Below are positions 8,155 through 16,943 of a stretch of DNA of 56,171 nucleotides, piece by piece (the first letter of the stretch is position 1; every line of letters starts with the position of its first letter). The notes under the pieces are model-generated. The model did not search any database. It had not been told where the DNA came from and saw only the letters and a list, made by a program, of their open reading frames with translations. Made by a program: the position numbers and the translations under genes. The stretch covers positions 1 to 56,171 of the forward strand of contig JAEHCM010000008.1 of the NCBI GenBank assembly GCA_020696365.1, given 5' to 3'. This stretch comes from Thermoplasmata archaeon (GTDB lineage Archaea > Thermoplasmatota > Thermoplasmata > UBA10834).

Positions 8155-9033
8155 TCAATAGGCGGTCGTCCAGTCCACCTTGCCCTTCTTACGGGCGATA
8201 TTGTCAGCTACCCGGAAAACGCCTATCGACATGACGAAGAACACGCCGGCTGAGACGAGCAGCAGCACCATGAGAGTGAGGTCGCTCATGTCACCCATCC
8301 CTGTGACATCATAACCGGAGGATGCCGCGAGGCCATCCATGGCCTCTGGCACGACTGCGCGCCTGACGACCTCCATCCAGTAGGTCACGGGCAGGAACTT
8401 CGAGATCGTCTGAGCCCAGGACGGTAGTATCGTGATCGGGAATACCACCCCCGACATCACATAGAACACTCCTGCGAGGCCTTCGTTGATGCCTATGCTG
8501 TGCTTCGCCGTGAGGAACGACACGCCCCCCATAGCGAGGCCGAGGATGCATATGCACAGGAGTCCGACAACGAGCGACGGCGCCAGCAGCAACCAATCGA
8601 CCGCACCGAGGTTAATCCCGACGCCGAGCGCGAGCACGCCGAATGCGAGAGTCACGAGCACTCCGAACGACGTTATGGCTATCTTGATCGCCGATCTGCC
8701 GAGTATGTAGACGTAGAAGTTCATGGGTGCCATGTACACGTGCTTCAACGTCATGTAGTGCTCCCTGTCGTCGTGGATGACCCATGTGACGCCGAACAGG
8801 ACCTCGGCCACGAACATGTACAAGGCGTTCCCGACGTACATGTACGAGAAGAAGTCGTTGGCCGTCTCGCCGCCGGTGATAACCAGGTACATGAACACCA
8901 GGATGAGCGTGCCCGCTATCGGCTTGACTATCGAGTATGTGGCGAACAGGAACGGGTCGGTCCAGTTGGCCTCCATCTGCCATCCGAGCCAGGCGGAGTT
9001 CTTGAGTAGCCTGAGGTCGTTGATCACTGCCAT
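8155..9033 (-). CDS. ABC-2 type exporter permease, second subunit
   Basis: A 292-residue integral membrane protein with about six hydrophobic segments (PIAGTLILVFMYLVI, ALYMFVAEVLFGVTWVI, a long run near the middle ending LLCICILGLAMGG, VFYVMSGVVFPITI and LMVLLLVSAGVFFVMSI). Layout and the phrase GVVFPITILPSW fit ABC-2 permeases that form the channel of exporters for drugs, lipids or polysaccharides. ATG 9033 is preferred to an upstream start because it overlaps the previous stop by 10 nt and opens with a short cytoplasmic helix. Substrate is unknown. It is the last gene of a three-gene operon. Confidence 0.85.
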   Translation of the reverse strand: MAVINDLRLLKNSAWLGWQMEANWTDPFLFATYSIVKPIAGTLILVFMYLVITGGETANDFFSYMYVGNALYMFVAEVLFGVTWVIHDDREHYMTLKHVYMAPMNFYVYILGRSAIKIAITSFGVLVTLAFGVLALGVGINLGAVDWLLLAPSLVVGLLCICILGLAMGGVSFLTAKHSIGINEGLAGVFYVMSGVVFPITILPSWAQTISKFLPVTYWMEVVRRAVVPEAMDGLAASSGYDVTGMGDMSDLTLMVLLLVSAGVFFVMSIGVFRVADNIARKKGKVDWTTAY

Positions 9034-9845
9034 CTCAAGGTCAGCCTCCCGGTTGTCTTCCCCAGATGCTCCATGTATCTCAAGGCGTATCTCGCGAGCA
9101 CCATGAACACGACGCAGAGCACGCACAACACCGCTATCTCGGTGTTCACCGACAGGAACGCGTCATCAGCCCCGACCGGGAATATCAGCTGCCTCATCGC
9201 ATCGAGACCGAGTGTTATCGGAATGATCGATGCGCCGGCCGCGGCCCAGAAACCGAGAGACCTCACGGGGAAGTAGAACCCCGTGGCGAAGTACACGGGC
9301 TCCATCATGAGGGAGGACAGATGATAAGCCTCCCTTCCGAGAAGCAGGTAGAGGGAGGCGAACATCATGCCCATGCCGTAGAGCGCGATCATGGTGACCG
9401 CGAACACGACTATCAGCGTGACCGGGCTCCCCAAGGAGAAGATGACATCGAAGGCGATCACGCCGACCACCACGGTCGCCGTCGCCTGTATCGTGGTCTC
9501 GACCAGTCCGCCTACCGCCATCCCTGCGAGGATGGACATCCTGGAGGTCGGGGCCATGAGATAGAGCGAGAGGTTGCCGATCTCCTTCTCCCAGTACAAC
9601 TGGGAGGCCATGCTCCAGAGTATGTTGAGCCAGAAGGCGGTCATCGCGCCGCCCAGGACGACATATCCGATGAACTCGGCGTCTGCTTCCAGGAAGCGGT
9701 AGACGTACGCGTAACCTGCGATGGTGAACAAGGGCAGCACCACATCGAAGAAGAACCAACTGGGCTCCCTGGTGGAGCCGATGAGCCTGGGATACGCCCT
9801 TCCACGGATTGCCCTCAGGTTACTTTTCAGAGGGCTCTCACTCAT
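9024..9845 (-). CDS. ABC-2 type exporter permease, first subunit
   Basis: A 273-residue membrane protein related to its downstream neighbour. An N-terminal amphipathic stretch (KSNLRAIRGRAYPRLIGSTREPSW) leads into six hydrophobic segments, including VVLPLFTIAGYAYVYRFL, TIQATATVVVGVIAFDVIF and YFATGFYFPVRSLGFWAAA. The last pattern is the ABC-2 signature region near helix 5. The ATG overlaps the stop of the ATPase gene (ATGA, 9842-9845), so translation is probably coupled. Two different permeases with one ATPase suggest a heterodimeric channel. The transported substrate is not evident. Confidence 0.87.
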   Translation of the reverse strand: MSESPLKSNLRAIRGRAYPRLIGSTREPSWFFFDVVLPLFTIAGYAYVYRFLEADAEFIGYVVLGGAMTAFWLNILWSMASQLYWEKEIGNLSLYLMAPTSRMSILAGMAVGGLVETTIQATATVVVGVIAFDVIFSLGSPVTLIVVFAVTMIALYGMGMMFASLYLLLGREAYHLSSLMMEPVYFATGFYFPVRSLGFWAAAGASIIPITLGLDAMRQLIFPVGADDAFLSVNTEIAVLCVLCVVFMVLARYALRYMEHLGKTTGRLTLRWQ

Positions 9846-10819
9846 TCCAGCCCTCTCCCCACGAGCTTTATGAAGACGTCCTCAAGCGTCGGCTCGGTCT
9901 TCTGCAGCGATAGGATCTTCGACCCCTTCCCTAAGACCGTCGATACGATATCGGACACGGCCGACTCGTCCTCCAGGATGAACCTCAGAGACGTCGCGTT
10001 GCCTTCCGCGTCCTTGGTGGACGAGAAGTTGCCGATGCCCGGTATGGAGCCAAAGTCGTTGATGTCGTTGAGCCCGCCGACCGACAGGGTGAGAGTCGAG
10101 TTCATCCCGACTAGCTTCTTCAGGTTGTGTGGCGTGTCGCACGCGAGGATCTTGCCGTCGTCTATGATGGCGATCCGATCGCACAGCTCGTCCGCCTCCA
10201 TCATGTAGTGTGTCGTAAGCAGGATCGTCCTATTCGGGTCCTCACGTATCCAGTCGACGACGAATTCTCTCACCGTCCTCGCCGCGTTGACGTCCAGACC
10301 GAGGGTCGGCTCGTCGAGGAATATGATCTCGGGGTTCGTCACGAACCCCCTGATCACGTTCATCTTCTGCCGCTGGCCCGTCGAGAGCGTCCTTACCTTC
10401 TCCTTGTCCTTGTCCCGAAGGCCGAATCTGTCGAGGAGGACGTCGATCCTCCGATGGGCCTCTTTGCTCTTCAATCCGTAGAACTGTGAGAACATCCACA
10501 GGTTCTCACGGACCGTCAGAAGGCCGTATCCGGATATCTCTCCACCGGACACCATGTTGATCCGCTTCCGGACCTCCAGCAGGTCCTTCGCGACGTCGAA
10601 GCCCGCAACGTACGCCTTCCCGGATGTAGGGAGCAGCAGCGTGCTCAGTATCTTGAGTATGGTCGTCTTCCCGGCCCCGTTGGGACCGAGAATGCCGAAC
10701 AGCTCGCCCCTGTCGATTCTCAGGTCCACTGAATCGAGGGCTGTGACGACCTTGCCCTCCTTCTTTTTCTTGGGTCGGAAGACCCTCGTCAGAGACTGAG
10801 TCTCAACAGCATGCTGCAT
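9842..10819 (-). CDS. ABC transporter ATP-binding protein
   Basis: A 325-residue ATPase of the ABC-2 exporter type (DrrA/CcmA-like). The Walker A motif is GPNGAGKT, the Q loop region is MVSGGEISGYGLLTVRENL, the signature is LSTGQRQKMN in place of the more common LSGGM/LSGGQ, Walker B is IIFLDEPTLGLD and the switch histidine is in LLTTHYM. A short basic insertion (FRPKKKKEGK) follows the first strand. The C-terminal 80 residues form the extra domain typical of these exporters (TEPTLEDVFIKLVGRGLE). It heads the operon with two permeases. Confidence 0.93.
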   Translation of the reverse strand: MQHAVETQSLTRVFRPKKKKEGKVVTALDSVDLRIDRGELFGILGPNGAGKTTILKILSTLLLPTSGKAYVAGFDVAKDLLEVRKRINMVSGGEISGYGLLTVRENLWMFSQFYGLKSKEAHRRIDVLLDRFGLRDKDKEKVRTLSTGQRQKMNVIRGFVTNPEIIFLDEPTLGLDVNAARTVREFVVDWIREDPNRTILLTTHYMMEADELCDRIAIIDDGKILACDTPHNLKKLVGMNSTLTLSVGGLNDINDFGSIPGIGNFSSTKDAEGNATSLRFILEDESAVSDIVSTVLGKGSKILSLQKTEPTLEDVFIKLVGRGLE

Positions 10820-10921
10820 TCAGATGCCTGCCTTATGCGCTTCGTCATACAAAGCATCGGATGGAGTGGAAGTGTGCGCCGTCGGCCGGTGAACGCCTTC
10901 CTTTCAGACAACCATGCCAGG

Positions 10922-11113
10922 TCAAGCCTCGTACTGAGTTCTGTACCTGGTGACATAGCCAGCAATCTTGTTCCTCATGGGGACGGAGCGCACATCGGTG
11001 AGCTTCGAGACCATCTGCTTGTTGTGCTGGAAGTCAGCCGTGAACAGGTCCGGATATCTGTGGACCAGCTCGACGGCTACCCGCTTGATGTATGTTGGTC
11101 TTATGTTTCCCAT
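10922..11113 (-). CDS. rps17e: 30S ribosomal protein S17e
   Basis: The 63-residue protein opens [13 protein letters not shown] and contains [18 protein letters not shown] and [11 protein letters not shown], the conserved core of archaeal and eukaryotic S17e. Length is normal for the short archaeal form. GGTGAG precedes the ATG, and a minus-strand TATA box (CATATATACCC, 11147-11157) lies about 40 bp upstream. It stands alone between an ABC operon and thyX. Confidence 0.95.
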   Translation of the reverse strand: MGNIRPTYIKRVAVELVHRYPDLFTADFQHNKQMVSKLTDVRSVPMRNKIAGYVTRYRTQYEA

Positions 11114-11197
11114 ACAAGCTCACCGTGAATGGCTCCGAAGGAGAAGGGTATATATATGATTTGTGGGGGCAGGTGCTAGCAGCCACGCGCGCCACGT

Positions 11198-11914
11198 TCA
11201 GTCGCCAGCGCGCGAGATCTCCACCATAAGTTCCTCATCGGACGGCAGTCTGTTGCTCGCGTAGGGCTTGCCGCACGAATATTCGCCCTCGGGGCATGAC
11301 CCCCTGAAGCATCCCGGGCCCGCGTTCGCGAAGAGGATAGGGGCGGCCTTCCTTGCCTCAGCCAACATCTTCCACGCCATCTGACGGATCTCCCACTGCG
11401 CCCGCCTGCAGCACCTGAGCCTGAAGAGATGCCACAGCTCCCTGGCGTTCATCGTGACGGTTATGTTGGTGTGGCATGCGTTCGGGAGCACGTACCTCGC
11501 GTCCTCCTTCGGCATCTTCTGCGCCAGCTCACGATACGCCATCCAAGCATCGTCCATCGCCTTGTCGTAGAGCCTCTTGGCGCCGGGGTCCGCCGAGATC
11601 GTCGGAGGGGTAACGTACTCCGCCTTGTCCATGCTGACATATCGTTGACTCTGCTGGGAATAGGACGCGATCCGGTGCCTCACCAGCTGATGTGTCAGGG
11701 ACCGCGAGACCCCCTCGACGCTGAACGTGAAATGAGCGTGCTCTACCACGGAGAGATGGCCCATGCCGACGACCTTCTCTATCATCCTCTTCGCGCGGTC
11801 CTCCGAGGTCGTCTCGAACAGCTCGGTCGCGCCCTCCTCAGAGTAGCACGACTGTGCAGCCGCGGCGCAAATCCTGTCAGGGTTCTTCGTGTGGTCGACG
11901 AGTGTTACCTTCAC
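11198..11914 (-). CDS. thyX: Flavin-dependent thymidylate synthase
   Basis: The 238-residue protein carries the ThyX signature RHRIASYSQQSQR, matching RHR-x7-S-x-R. It also has the early conserved histidine motif GHLSVVEHAHFTF and the C-terminal LRCCRRAQWEIRQMA helix. ThyX makes dTMP from dUMP with methylene-tetrahydrofolate, FAD and NADPH, and replaces ThyA in many archaea. A Cys-rich C-terminal stretch (PGCFRGSCPEGEYSCG) is also found in other archaeal homologues. No thyA is seen in the window. Confidence 0.95.
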   Translation of the reverse strand: MKVTLVDHTKNPDRICAAAAQSCYSEEGATELFETTSEDRAKRMIEKVVGMGHLSVVEHAHFTFSVEGVSRSLTHQLVRHRIASYSQQSQRYVSMDKAEYVTPPTISADPGAKRLYDKAMDDAWMAYRELAQKMPKEDARYVLPNACHTNITVTMNARELWHLFRLRCCRRAQWEIRQMAWKMLAEARKAAPILFANAGPGCFRGSCPEGEYSCGKPYASNRLPSDEELMVEISRAGD

Positions 11915-11999
11915 GTGCGCACCAGCCGGGCAAGGCAGCTAAACGGGTTTCCTCTCTAAATGCTTTTCATGAGGGTGCTCTCCGGATGTGCCGACACCC

Positions 12000-12707
12000 C
12001 TAGCCGTAGGGATGCTCCCAGACAAAACTGGTAGAGTGCTCGCCGAAGTTGTCGGGTTGCGGGGAGGTGCTCATAAGTTGCTTGAGTCGCACGACCTCCA
12101 ACTGCTCGGCCTCCAATGCTCTGGCTATGCCGGGGACGTGTCCATCCCCGATGATGACGACGACATTCGCATGCTCCTTGGCGACGCCTTTGATCCTCTC
12201 CACCATGATCCTGTTCCTGTCGTCGATCAGCACCGCCTTCACGGTCGGGAACATCTCGCCGATCCGCTCGATGTACGCTTCGTCGTCGCTCTGGTACATC
12301 TCCATCTCCTTCTCGACAGTCTCCTTCGACGACACCAGTCCGACCAGCGCGCTGAATAGCAGCCCGCACTTCTCCCTGACGGACATCTTCTTCCAGAGTG
12401 TCGCGAGCATACGCGAAGAGTCCACATCGATGAGCGCCACCCTAGCACCGACCGTCCTTGCGGCGGATGCTGCGGCTAGCATCTCTCCGCCGACCTCGGA
12501 GCCGAACTTGCCGGCCATTCGTTTCTGGAACATCGCAAGGAGCGAGTATTGCATCGGCACACGCCTGGAACCGTCCTTCTGGAGAAGGGACTGATACCTG
12601 GCTGGGTCGAGTTCGAGACAGACCACATCCGGCCGTCTGGAGCATATCACCTCGTTCACCCTATCGGATATCGCGAACACGTGGCCCACGCCAACCAGAG
12701 TGATCAT
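12000..12707 (-). CDS. TraB family protein
   Basis: A 235-residue protein starting ITLVGVGHVFAISDRVNEVI and ending with VVVIIGDGHVPGIARALE, the two glycine/histidine motifs of the TraB/GumN/PrgY fold. CLELDPARY supplies the conserved Glu. The family includes plasmid TraB and bacterial GumN-like proteins with proposed metalloprotease activity; the archaeal role is unknown. The C-terminal membrane segments seen in some archaeal members are missing, so this is the core domain only. The gene appears leaderless, with the shared TATA element at 12730-12741 about 27 bp before the ATG. Confidence 0.8.
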   Translation of the reverse strand: MITLVGVGHVFAISDRVNEVICSRRPDVVCLELDPARYQSLLQKDGSRRVPMQYSLLAMFQKRMAGKFGSEVGGEMLAAASAARTVGARVALIDVDSSRMLATLWKKMSVREKCGLLFSALVGLVSSKETVEKEMEMYQSDDEAYIERIGEMFPTVKAVLIDDRNRIMVERIKGVAKEHANVVVIIGDGHVPGIARALEAEQLEVVRLKQLMSTSPQPDNFGEHSTSFVWEHPYG

Positions 12708-12729
12708 AGCCTCATGCCATCAGGGGAGG

Positions 12730-12741
12730 GTTTTAATAAAG
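12730..12741. promoter_or_regulatory. Single TATA-like element between two divergent leaderless genes
   Basis: The AT-rich element TTTTAATAAAG, centred near 12735, is the only TATA-like sequence in the 53-bp gap. It sits about 27 bp from the traB start (12707, minus) and 26 bp from the HAD phosphatase start (12761, plus). Both distances suit transcription beginning at the start codon. On the minus strand it reads TTTATTAAAA. Confidence 0.6.
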
Positions 12742-12760
12742 CTTTTCACAATTTCCGCCC

Positions 12761-13396
12761 GTGACGCAGCTCGTGGTCTTCGATATGGACGGGGTCCTAG
12801 CGGATACCGAGAGCTCATGGACCTATGTCCACAGGCATTTTGGAGTCAACAACGACCACTCGCTCAGAGCCTATCTCGATGGAGAGATAGACGACTGGGA
12901 GTTCATAAGAAGGGATATCGACCTCTGGAGGAAGAAGGACCCGGCACTATCGATGGATTCCGTTCGCAGGATCCTCGCCGACGTGCCTACGATGAACGGC
13001 GCAGAGGAAGCCGTTGCAGAGCTCAGAAGGCGCGGTATCAGGACGGCCATCGTCTCGGCGGGGATCGACCTCCTTGCACAGAGGCTCGCCGTAGAGCTCG
13101 AGATAGATATGTTTTTCGCGAACGGATTCGTCGCGGACTGCGCAGGGAGGTTGACGGGCGAGGGCGTCCTGAACGTCCGCCTGGCAGAGAAGGGCGAGAA
13201 GGTCAGGATGGTCGCGGACCTGCTCGACATCGGCAAGGAAGAGGTCGTCAGCGTGGGAAACTCCCGCTTCGACATGCCGATGTTCGACGCATCGGAGATT
13301 GGGATAGCGTTCTGCCCGATCGACGACGAGGTCCGTGAGAAGGCGGACGTCGTCGTGGAGGAGAAAGACCTCAGAGCCATACTCGAATCGGTATGA
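12761..13396 (+). CDS. HAD-family phosphatase, phosphoserine phosphatase-like
   Basis: The 211-residue protein has HAD motif I DMDGVLADTES, motif II IVSAG, motif III lysine in EKGEKVRMV, and motif IV VGNSRFDMPMF. The order and the spacing of the cap domain resemble SerB-type phosphoserine phosphatases, though many archaeal paralogues act on other phosphates and the second Asp is followed by Gly-Val rather than SerB's usual residues. GTG 12761 follows a TATA element by 26 bp, indicating a leaderless start. It converges with pcm, leaving 4 bp. Confidence 0.82.
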   Translation: MTQLVVFDMDGVLADTESSWTYVHRHFGVNNDHSLRAYLDGEIDDWEFIRRDIDLWRKKDPALSMDSVRRILADVPTMNGAEEAVAELRRRGIRTAIVSAGIDLLAQRLAVELEIDMFFANGFVADCAGRLTGEGVLNVRLAEKGEKVRMVADLLDIGKEEVVSVGNSRFDMPMFDASEIGIAFCPIDDEVREKADVVVEEKDLRAILESV

Positions 13397-13400
13397 TGCC

Positions 13401-14057
13401 TCAGTAACCGTGCTCCCCGATCAAGGGGACGAAGACGCATCCGCCGCAGTTCTCGCTGACCACCCGGCCGCCCTTCTTCTCGACCTTCACGAGATTCTGG
13501 TACGTCCTCCCACCGACCGGCACCAGCATCTTGCCGCCGTCCGAGAGCTGATCGACGAGCGGTGATGGGACATCTGGTGCGCCACAGGCGACGAAGATAC
13601 GGTCGAAGGGGGCGTTCTCCAGGAAACCTAGAGAGCCGTCAGCGGATATCACCGTCACCGTATCGCTATAGCCTGCTCGCGAGAGGTTGTCCTCCGCGAA
13701 TCGGGCAAGCGACTTGACGCGCTCGACCGTGTACACATGGCCTCCAGGTCTGACGAGTTCGGCGACCACCGCAGCGTGGTATCCGGACCCAGCCCCGACT
13801 TCGAGCACCTTGTGACCGGGAGAAAGGTCGAGCTTCTCGGCCATTATGGCAACCATATGAGGAGCGGAGATCGTCTGGCCCCCACCGATAGGAAGCGGAG
13901 TGTCGACATAGGCGTCCGGCCGGAGTCTTGCAGGCACGAACTCCTCCCTACGCACGCGTCTCATCGCGTCCTCGACAGCGGAACTGACGACATACCCCCT
14001 TCTGACGAGGCTACCGACGAGCCTGTTCCGCCTGTCCTTCACGGCGTCCATGGACAT
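13401..14057 (-). CDS. pcm: Protein-L-isoaspartate O-methyltransferase
   Basis: The 218-residue SAM-dependent methylase has the PCMT features: a leading helical region ending REEFVPARLRPDAYVDTPLPIG, the motif GQTISAPHMVAIM, SAM-binding VLEVGAGSGYHAAVVAELV, VYTVERVKSLA, and GAPDVPSPLVDQLSDGGKMLVPVG. The enzyme repairs isoaspartyl residues in aged proteins. It heads a same-direction group with the HVO_0476-type zinc protein and MBL hydrolase upstream, spaced by tens of bases. Confidence 0.94.
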   Translation of the reverse strand: MSMDAVKDRRNRLVGSLVRRGYVVSSAVEDAMRRVRREEFVPARLRPDAYVDTPLPIGGGQTISAPHMVAIMAEKLDLSPGHKVLEVGAGSGYHAAVVAELVRPGGHVYTVERVKSLARFAEDNLSRAGYSDTVTVISADGSLGFLENAPFDRIFVACGAPDVPSPLVDQLSDGGKMLVPVGGRTYQNLVKVEKKGGRVVSENCGGCVFVPLIGEHGY

Positions 14058-14108
14058 CGGTCCACCAACGTCCGTTCGCGGAGTTAAGTCTTGGGTGAGT
14101 CAGAGCCG

Positions 14109-14711
14109 TCAGCTCGACGTCTTCCTGACGATGTTCGCGTACACGCGGACGATGTCCCGAGCAATCACAGCTCCCTTCCTGAGCGTTCTGGTGTCCGTCT
14201 TGATCGTATGGACGACCACGCTGCGCTTCCCGACCTCGAGAATGTCGCCGACGACCAACTCCTCGTCGGGATAGACGATCATATGTTCGGAATAGGTCTT
14301 GCCGTGATGGTTCACCGAGAAGAGTACCTTCACCTTGTCGAATCGTTTCCCCCAGATCGTGTCGATATCCCCCGCCTTGCAGATGTCGACGCGTGCCCCC
14401 TTCGACTCAATCGATGTCACCAGAACGGGTAGCTCACCGCACACGATCTCATCGTCCACGGCGAGCGCTTCGTCCGGGCCGAGGGTGATGCTCGAGCGCG
14501 TAGACTCGGTCAGCCAACTTATCACAACGGGCACGGAGACCGGCTTCTCTCCCTTCATCACCGCGTGATGGACATGCCCACACGCCCTGCACTTCACGGT
14601 CGAGTCGAGCACTTTCGCGCTCCGACCTGAGATTCTGCCTGCGAGCACCCCGTGGAGCGTCTCCTCCTTGCAGAACGGGCATTCGACCATCACAGAGGTA
14701 GGTGTCGTCAT
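14109..14711 (-). CDS. HVO_0476 family zinc-finger protein
   Basis: A 200-residue protein with two Cys pairs near the N-terminus, CPFCKEE and CRACGHVHH, forming a probable zinc ribbon, followed by beta-rich segments with repeated EIVCGELPVLVTSIE and DEELVVGDILEVGKRSVVVHTIK. This pattern matches the conserved archaeal HVO_0476 family, whose function is not known. The beta part resembles an RNA-binding fold, but that is a guess. It lies 28 nt after the MBL hydrolase gene and 51 nt before pcm, so co-transcription is likely. Confidence 0.82.
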   Translation of the reverse strand: MTTPTSVMVECPFCKEETLHGVLAGRISGRSAKVLDSTVKCRACGHVHHAVMKGEKPVSVPVVISWLTESTRSSITLGPDEALAVDDEIVCGELPVLVTSIESKGARVDICKAGDIDTIWGKRFDKVKVLFSVNHHGKTYSEHMIVYPDEELVVGDILEVGKRSVVVHTIKTDTRTLRKGAVIARDIVRVYANIVRKTSS

Positions 14712-14739
14712 CGCAATCAGCCAATACGGCTCGTACGAT

Positions 14740-15306
14740 TTACATCTTTCTCAGGATCTCGAACGGGGGGTCGTGACCGGGCACGACCACGTCGGCCAGA
14801 CCAATCACCCTTTCCATGCTTGAAACCGCCAAACGACGGTCGATATGTATCGCCGGAGGGGTCATTCTCTCGTAGTTGGATCTGGTGGGCAGCGCATCGC
14901 CACAGATGACATAGTCCCTGTCCGACCTGACGAGGACCGATATGCTCCCTTTCGTGTGGCCTGGCATCTCGATTACGGAGACTCCCTCGCATATCTCGGT
15001 TCCTTCTTCGGCGTCTATCGTTCCGATAGGGGCGTCCTCCAGGCGGTGCGCATACCTCCTCGCGTTGGGGAACACTTCGTTCCCGCCGCAGTGATCCATG
15101 TGGAGATGCGTGTTGACTACCACATCGACCTCCTTGGATGAGATGTCGGCCCCAGCGAGTGCCGCGGCCAGCTCGTCGATCCTGGCATACGCGCCCGTGT
15201 CGACGACAACGAGCAATCCCTCCGATAGAATCAATGTGACCGTGGAGGATGCGTCGACTATGCTGGCGTGATCCCTCACGATGTACCCTTCGCACAAGAC
15301 GAGCAC
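14740..15306 (-). CDS. MBL-fold metal-dependent hydrolase
   Basis: About 188 residues with the metallo-beta-lactamase fold: VVDTGAYARIDELAAAL, the metal motif THLHMDHCGG (HxHxDH), VIEMPGHTKGSISVLV with the next metal His, the bridging Asp in YVICGDALPT, and a final VVVPGHDPPFE. Overall form resembles MBLAC1-like or glyoxalase-like hydrolases; substrate is unknown. Starting at GTG 15306 avoids a 73-nt overlap with the rhomboid gene and places GGGGACG just upstream; the longer ATG at 15402 adds a low-complexity, Arg-rich segment with no family match. Confidence 0.82.
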   Translation of the reverse strand: MLVLCEGYIVRDHASIVDASSTVTLILSEGLLVVVDTGAYARIDELAAALAGADISSKEVDVVVNTHLHMDHCGGNEVFPNARRYAHRLEDAPIGTIDAEEGTEICEGVSVIEMPGHTKGSISVLVRSDRDYVICGDALPTRSNYERMTPPAIHIDRRLAVSSMERVIGLADVVVPGHDPPFEILRKM

Positions 15307-15329
15307 TCTCGTCCCCGCCGACCCGCTGC

Positions 15330-16199
15330 TCAGAGAAGGTGCCCCCGGGCGCACATGACGGACTCGCGCGAGATCTTGATCGGCGCGCCGCAGTGCGGGC
15401 ATCTCGCTTTCGAGAGGAACTGCTCGATCCAGGCGCTCCTCACATCGGCGATCTCCTCCACCTCTATCCGCCTAAGCATCGCCTTGAGCTCGGGCGTATT
15501 CGCGAGCTTCCGGAGGGCGTTCATGGAAATCATCCGCTTGACACGCCTATGAAGCGGCAGGCGCGCGACATACGGCGCGATGAGCATGCCGCCGAGCAGC
15601 CCACCTATGTGCGCCTCCCAGGCGATGTTAGTGTTTCCGAATACGAGCGCTATCTGTATCATGACGAAGATGGCGACGACGACCCATGCATGCATCGGCG
15701 GGAGAAGCATCAGACTCATCCGCTCGTAGGGATACATCCTCGCAAACCCGCCGAGCACGCCGAAGATCGCTCCGGAGGCGCCGACGACGAGCACGTGGGA
15801 GTCGTTCCACCTCAACCCCGCGAATACCAGAGTTCCGCACAGACCGGCGAACAAGTAGATTATGATGAAAGGTCTGGGCCCAATCCTCTGCTCGAATATC
15901 GTCCCGATGAACGCCAGGCAGATTACGTTGAAGAGGATGTGGTAGATGCCCGCGTGGGCGTACATCGACGTGACGACTGTGGACATCCTGTCGAGATGTA
16001 GGATGTCCTGCGGACTGAAAGCGATGTCGATGAACGTGGCGCTCCAGGTGGGGTCGCCATGGCTCGACGCAAGGATCTCTATCCCGAACACCATCACACA
16101 GCAGGCGCTCGCCACCATCGAGTAGCTGAACTGTCTCCAATACGAATACGCGAGTCCGCCCACGATGATTGCGACCACGACGATGACCCAGGGATTCAT
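15330..16199 (-). CDS. Rhomboid family intramembrane serine protease with C-terminal zinc ribbon
   Basis: A 289-residue membrane protein. The rhomboid catalytic serine is in VGASGAIFG (about S143 from ATG 16199) and the catalytic histidine in WEAHIGGLLGG (about H197); the HILFN motif in the second core helix is present. Six core helices plus an N-terminal one are visible. The last 60 residues leave the membrane and end in CPHCGAPI and CARGHLL, a four-ligand zinc-ribbon candidate. Rhomboids cut membrane proteins within the bilayer. ATG 16199 has AAGGAG and AAAGG upstream and begins at the first hydrophobic helix, so it is preferred to the longer start. Confidence 0.9.
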   Translation of the reverse strand: MNPWVIVVVAIIVGGLAYSYWRQFSYSMVASACCVMVFGIEILASSHGDPTWSATFIDIAFSPQDILHLDRMSTVVTSMYAHAGIYHILFNVICLAFIGTIFEQRIGPRPFIIIYLFAGLCGTLVFAGLRWNDSHVLVVGASGAIFGVLGGFARMYPYERMSLMLLPPMHAWVVVAIFVMIQIALVFGNTNIAWEAHIGGLLGGMLIAPYVARLPLHRRVKRMISMNALRKLANTPELKAMLRRIEVEEIADVRSAWIEQFLSKARCPHCGAPIKISRESVMCARGHLL

Positions 16200-16268
16200 C
16201 CTTTCGCTCCTTGGAAGGCTGCCAGCGGTCAGGTTAATGCAACATGGTAGTAAAACCTTAAGCATCGC

Positions 16269-16883
16269 ATGACGGATACCAGACTGATGAAGCTCGATCA
16301 GTCGATAGATATCGACACACTTCCCGATGTGTACGATCCGAACGAGGATTCATATCTCATGCTGAAGATCGTAGAGGTCAAGGAAGGCGAGATGTTCCTG
16401 GAGATGGGGTCCGGAACCGGGCTGACTGCCATACACGCGGCAAAAGCTGGGGCGAGAGTGACTGCCGCCGACATCAACCCCAACGCCGTCCAATGCACCC
16501 GAAGGAACGCGCTGAAGAATGGTGTGAGCGTGCGCGTCATCGAAAGCGATCTCTTCGAGAACATCAAGGGCTTGTTCGACGTCATCGCATTCAACCCGCC
16601 GTACCTCGCATCCGAGAATACGACCACGGCGTGGATAGAGAGGTCATGGAGCGGCGGCAGGGACGGCACGGAGACCTCGGGTGAGTTTCTCAACGAGGCC
16701 TGGAAGCATCTGGCCCCTAACGGCAGGATATACATGATACTCTCATCCCTGGGCAGCCTCAGGACGCTGCTCAGGATGGCAAAGGAACACTACCGTTCGA
16801 ATATGATCGAGGAGGAACACATGTTCTTCGAATCGATCTTCGCCTACAGGTTCGATCTCGTGAATCTGGCCGCTGATAGGTAG
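16269..16883 (+). CDS. HemK2/Mtq2-type class I methyltransferase
   Basis: The 204-residue enzyme has a SAM site LEMGSGTGLTAIHAAKAGARVTAADIN and the NPPY motif (FNPPYLA) diagnostic of N5-glutamine and related amino-methylases. Short length without an N-terminal domain and the segment DVYDPNEDSYLM identify the HemK2/N6AMT1/Mtq2 group, which methylates the GGQ glutamine of the class I release factor in archaea and eukaryotes with its partner Trm112. No Trm112-like gene is adjacent. It diverges from the rhomboid gene. Confidence 0.9.
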   Translation: MTDTRLMKLDQSIDIDTLPDVYDPNEDSYLMLKIVEVKEGEMFLEMGSGTGLTAIHAAKAGARVTAADINPNAVQCTRRNALKNGVSVRVIESDLFENIKGLFDVIAFNPPYLASENTTTAWIERSWSGGRDGTETSGEFLNEAWKHLAPNGRIYMILSSLGSLRTLLRMAKEHYRSNMIEEEHMFFESIFAYRFDLVNLAADR

Positions 16884-16943
16884 GCCAGAAGTATTATAAA
16901 GGCTCCTTAGCCATCTCCCAAATCCTTCCCAGGATGGGTCGTC

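Noticed and set aside
9066..10208. 380-codon plus-strand frame rich in His, Glu and Arg
   Set aside because: Mirror frame of the ABC exporter genes, no family pattern.
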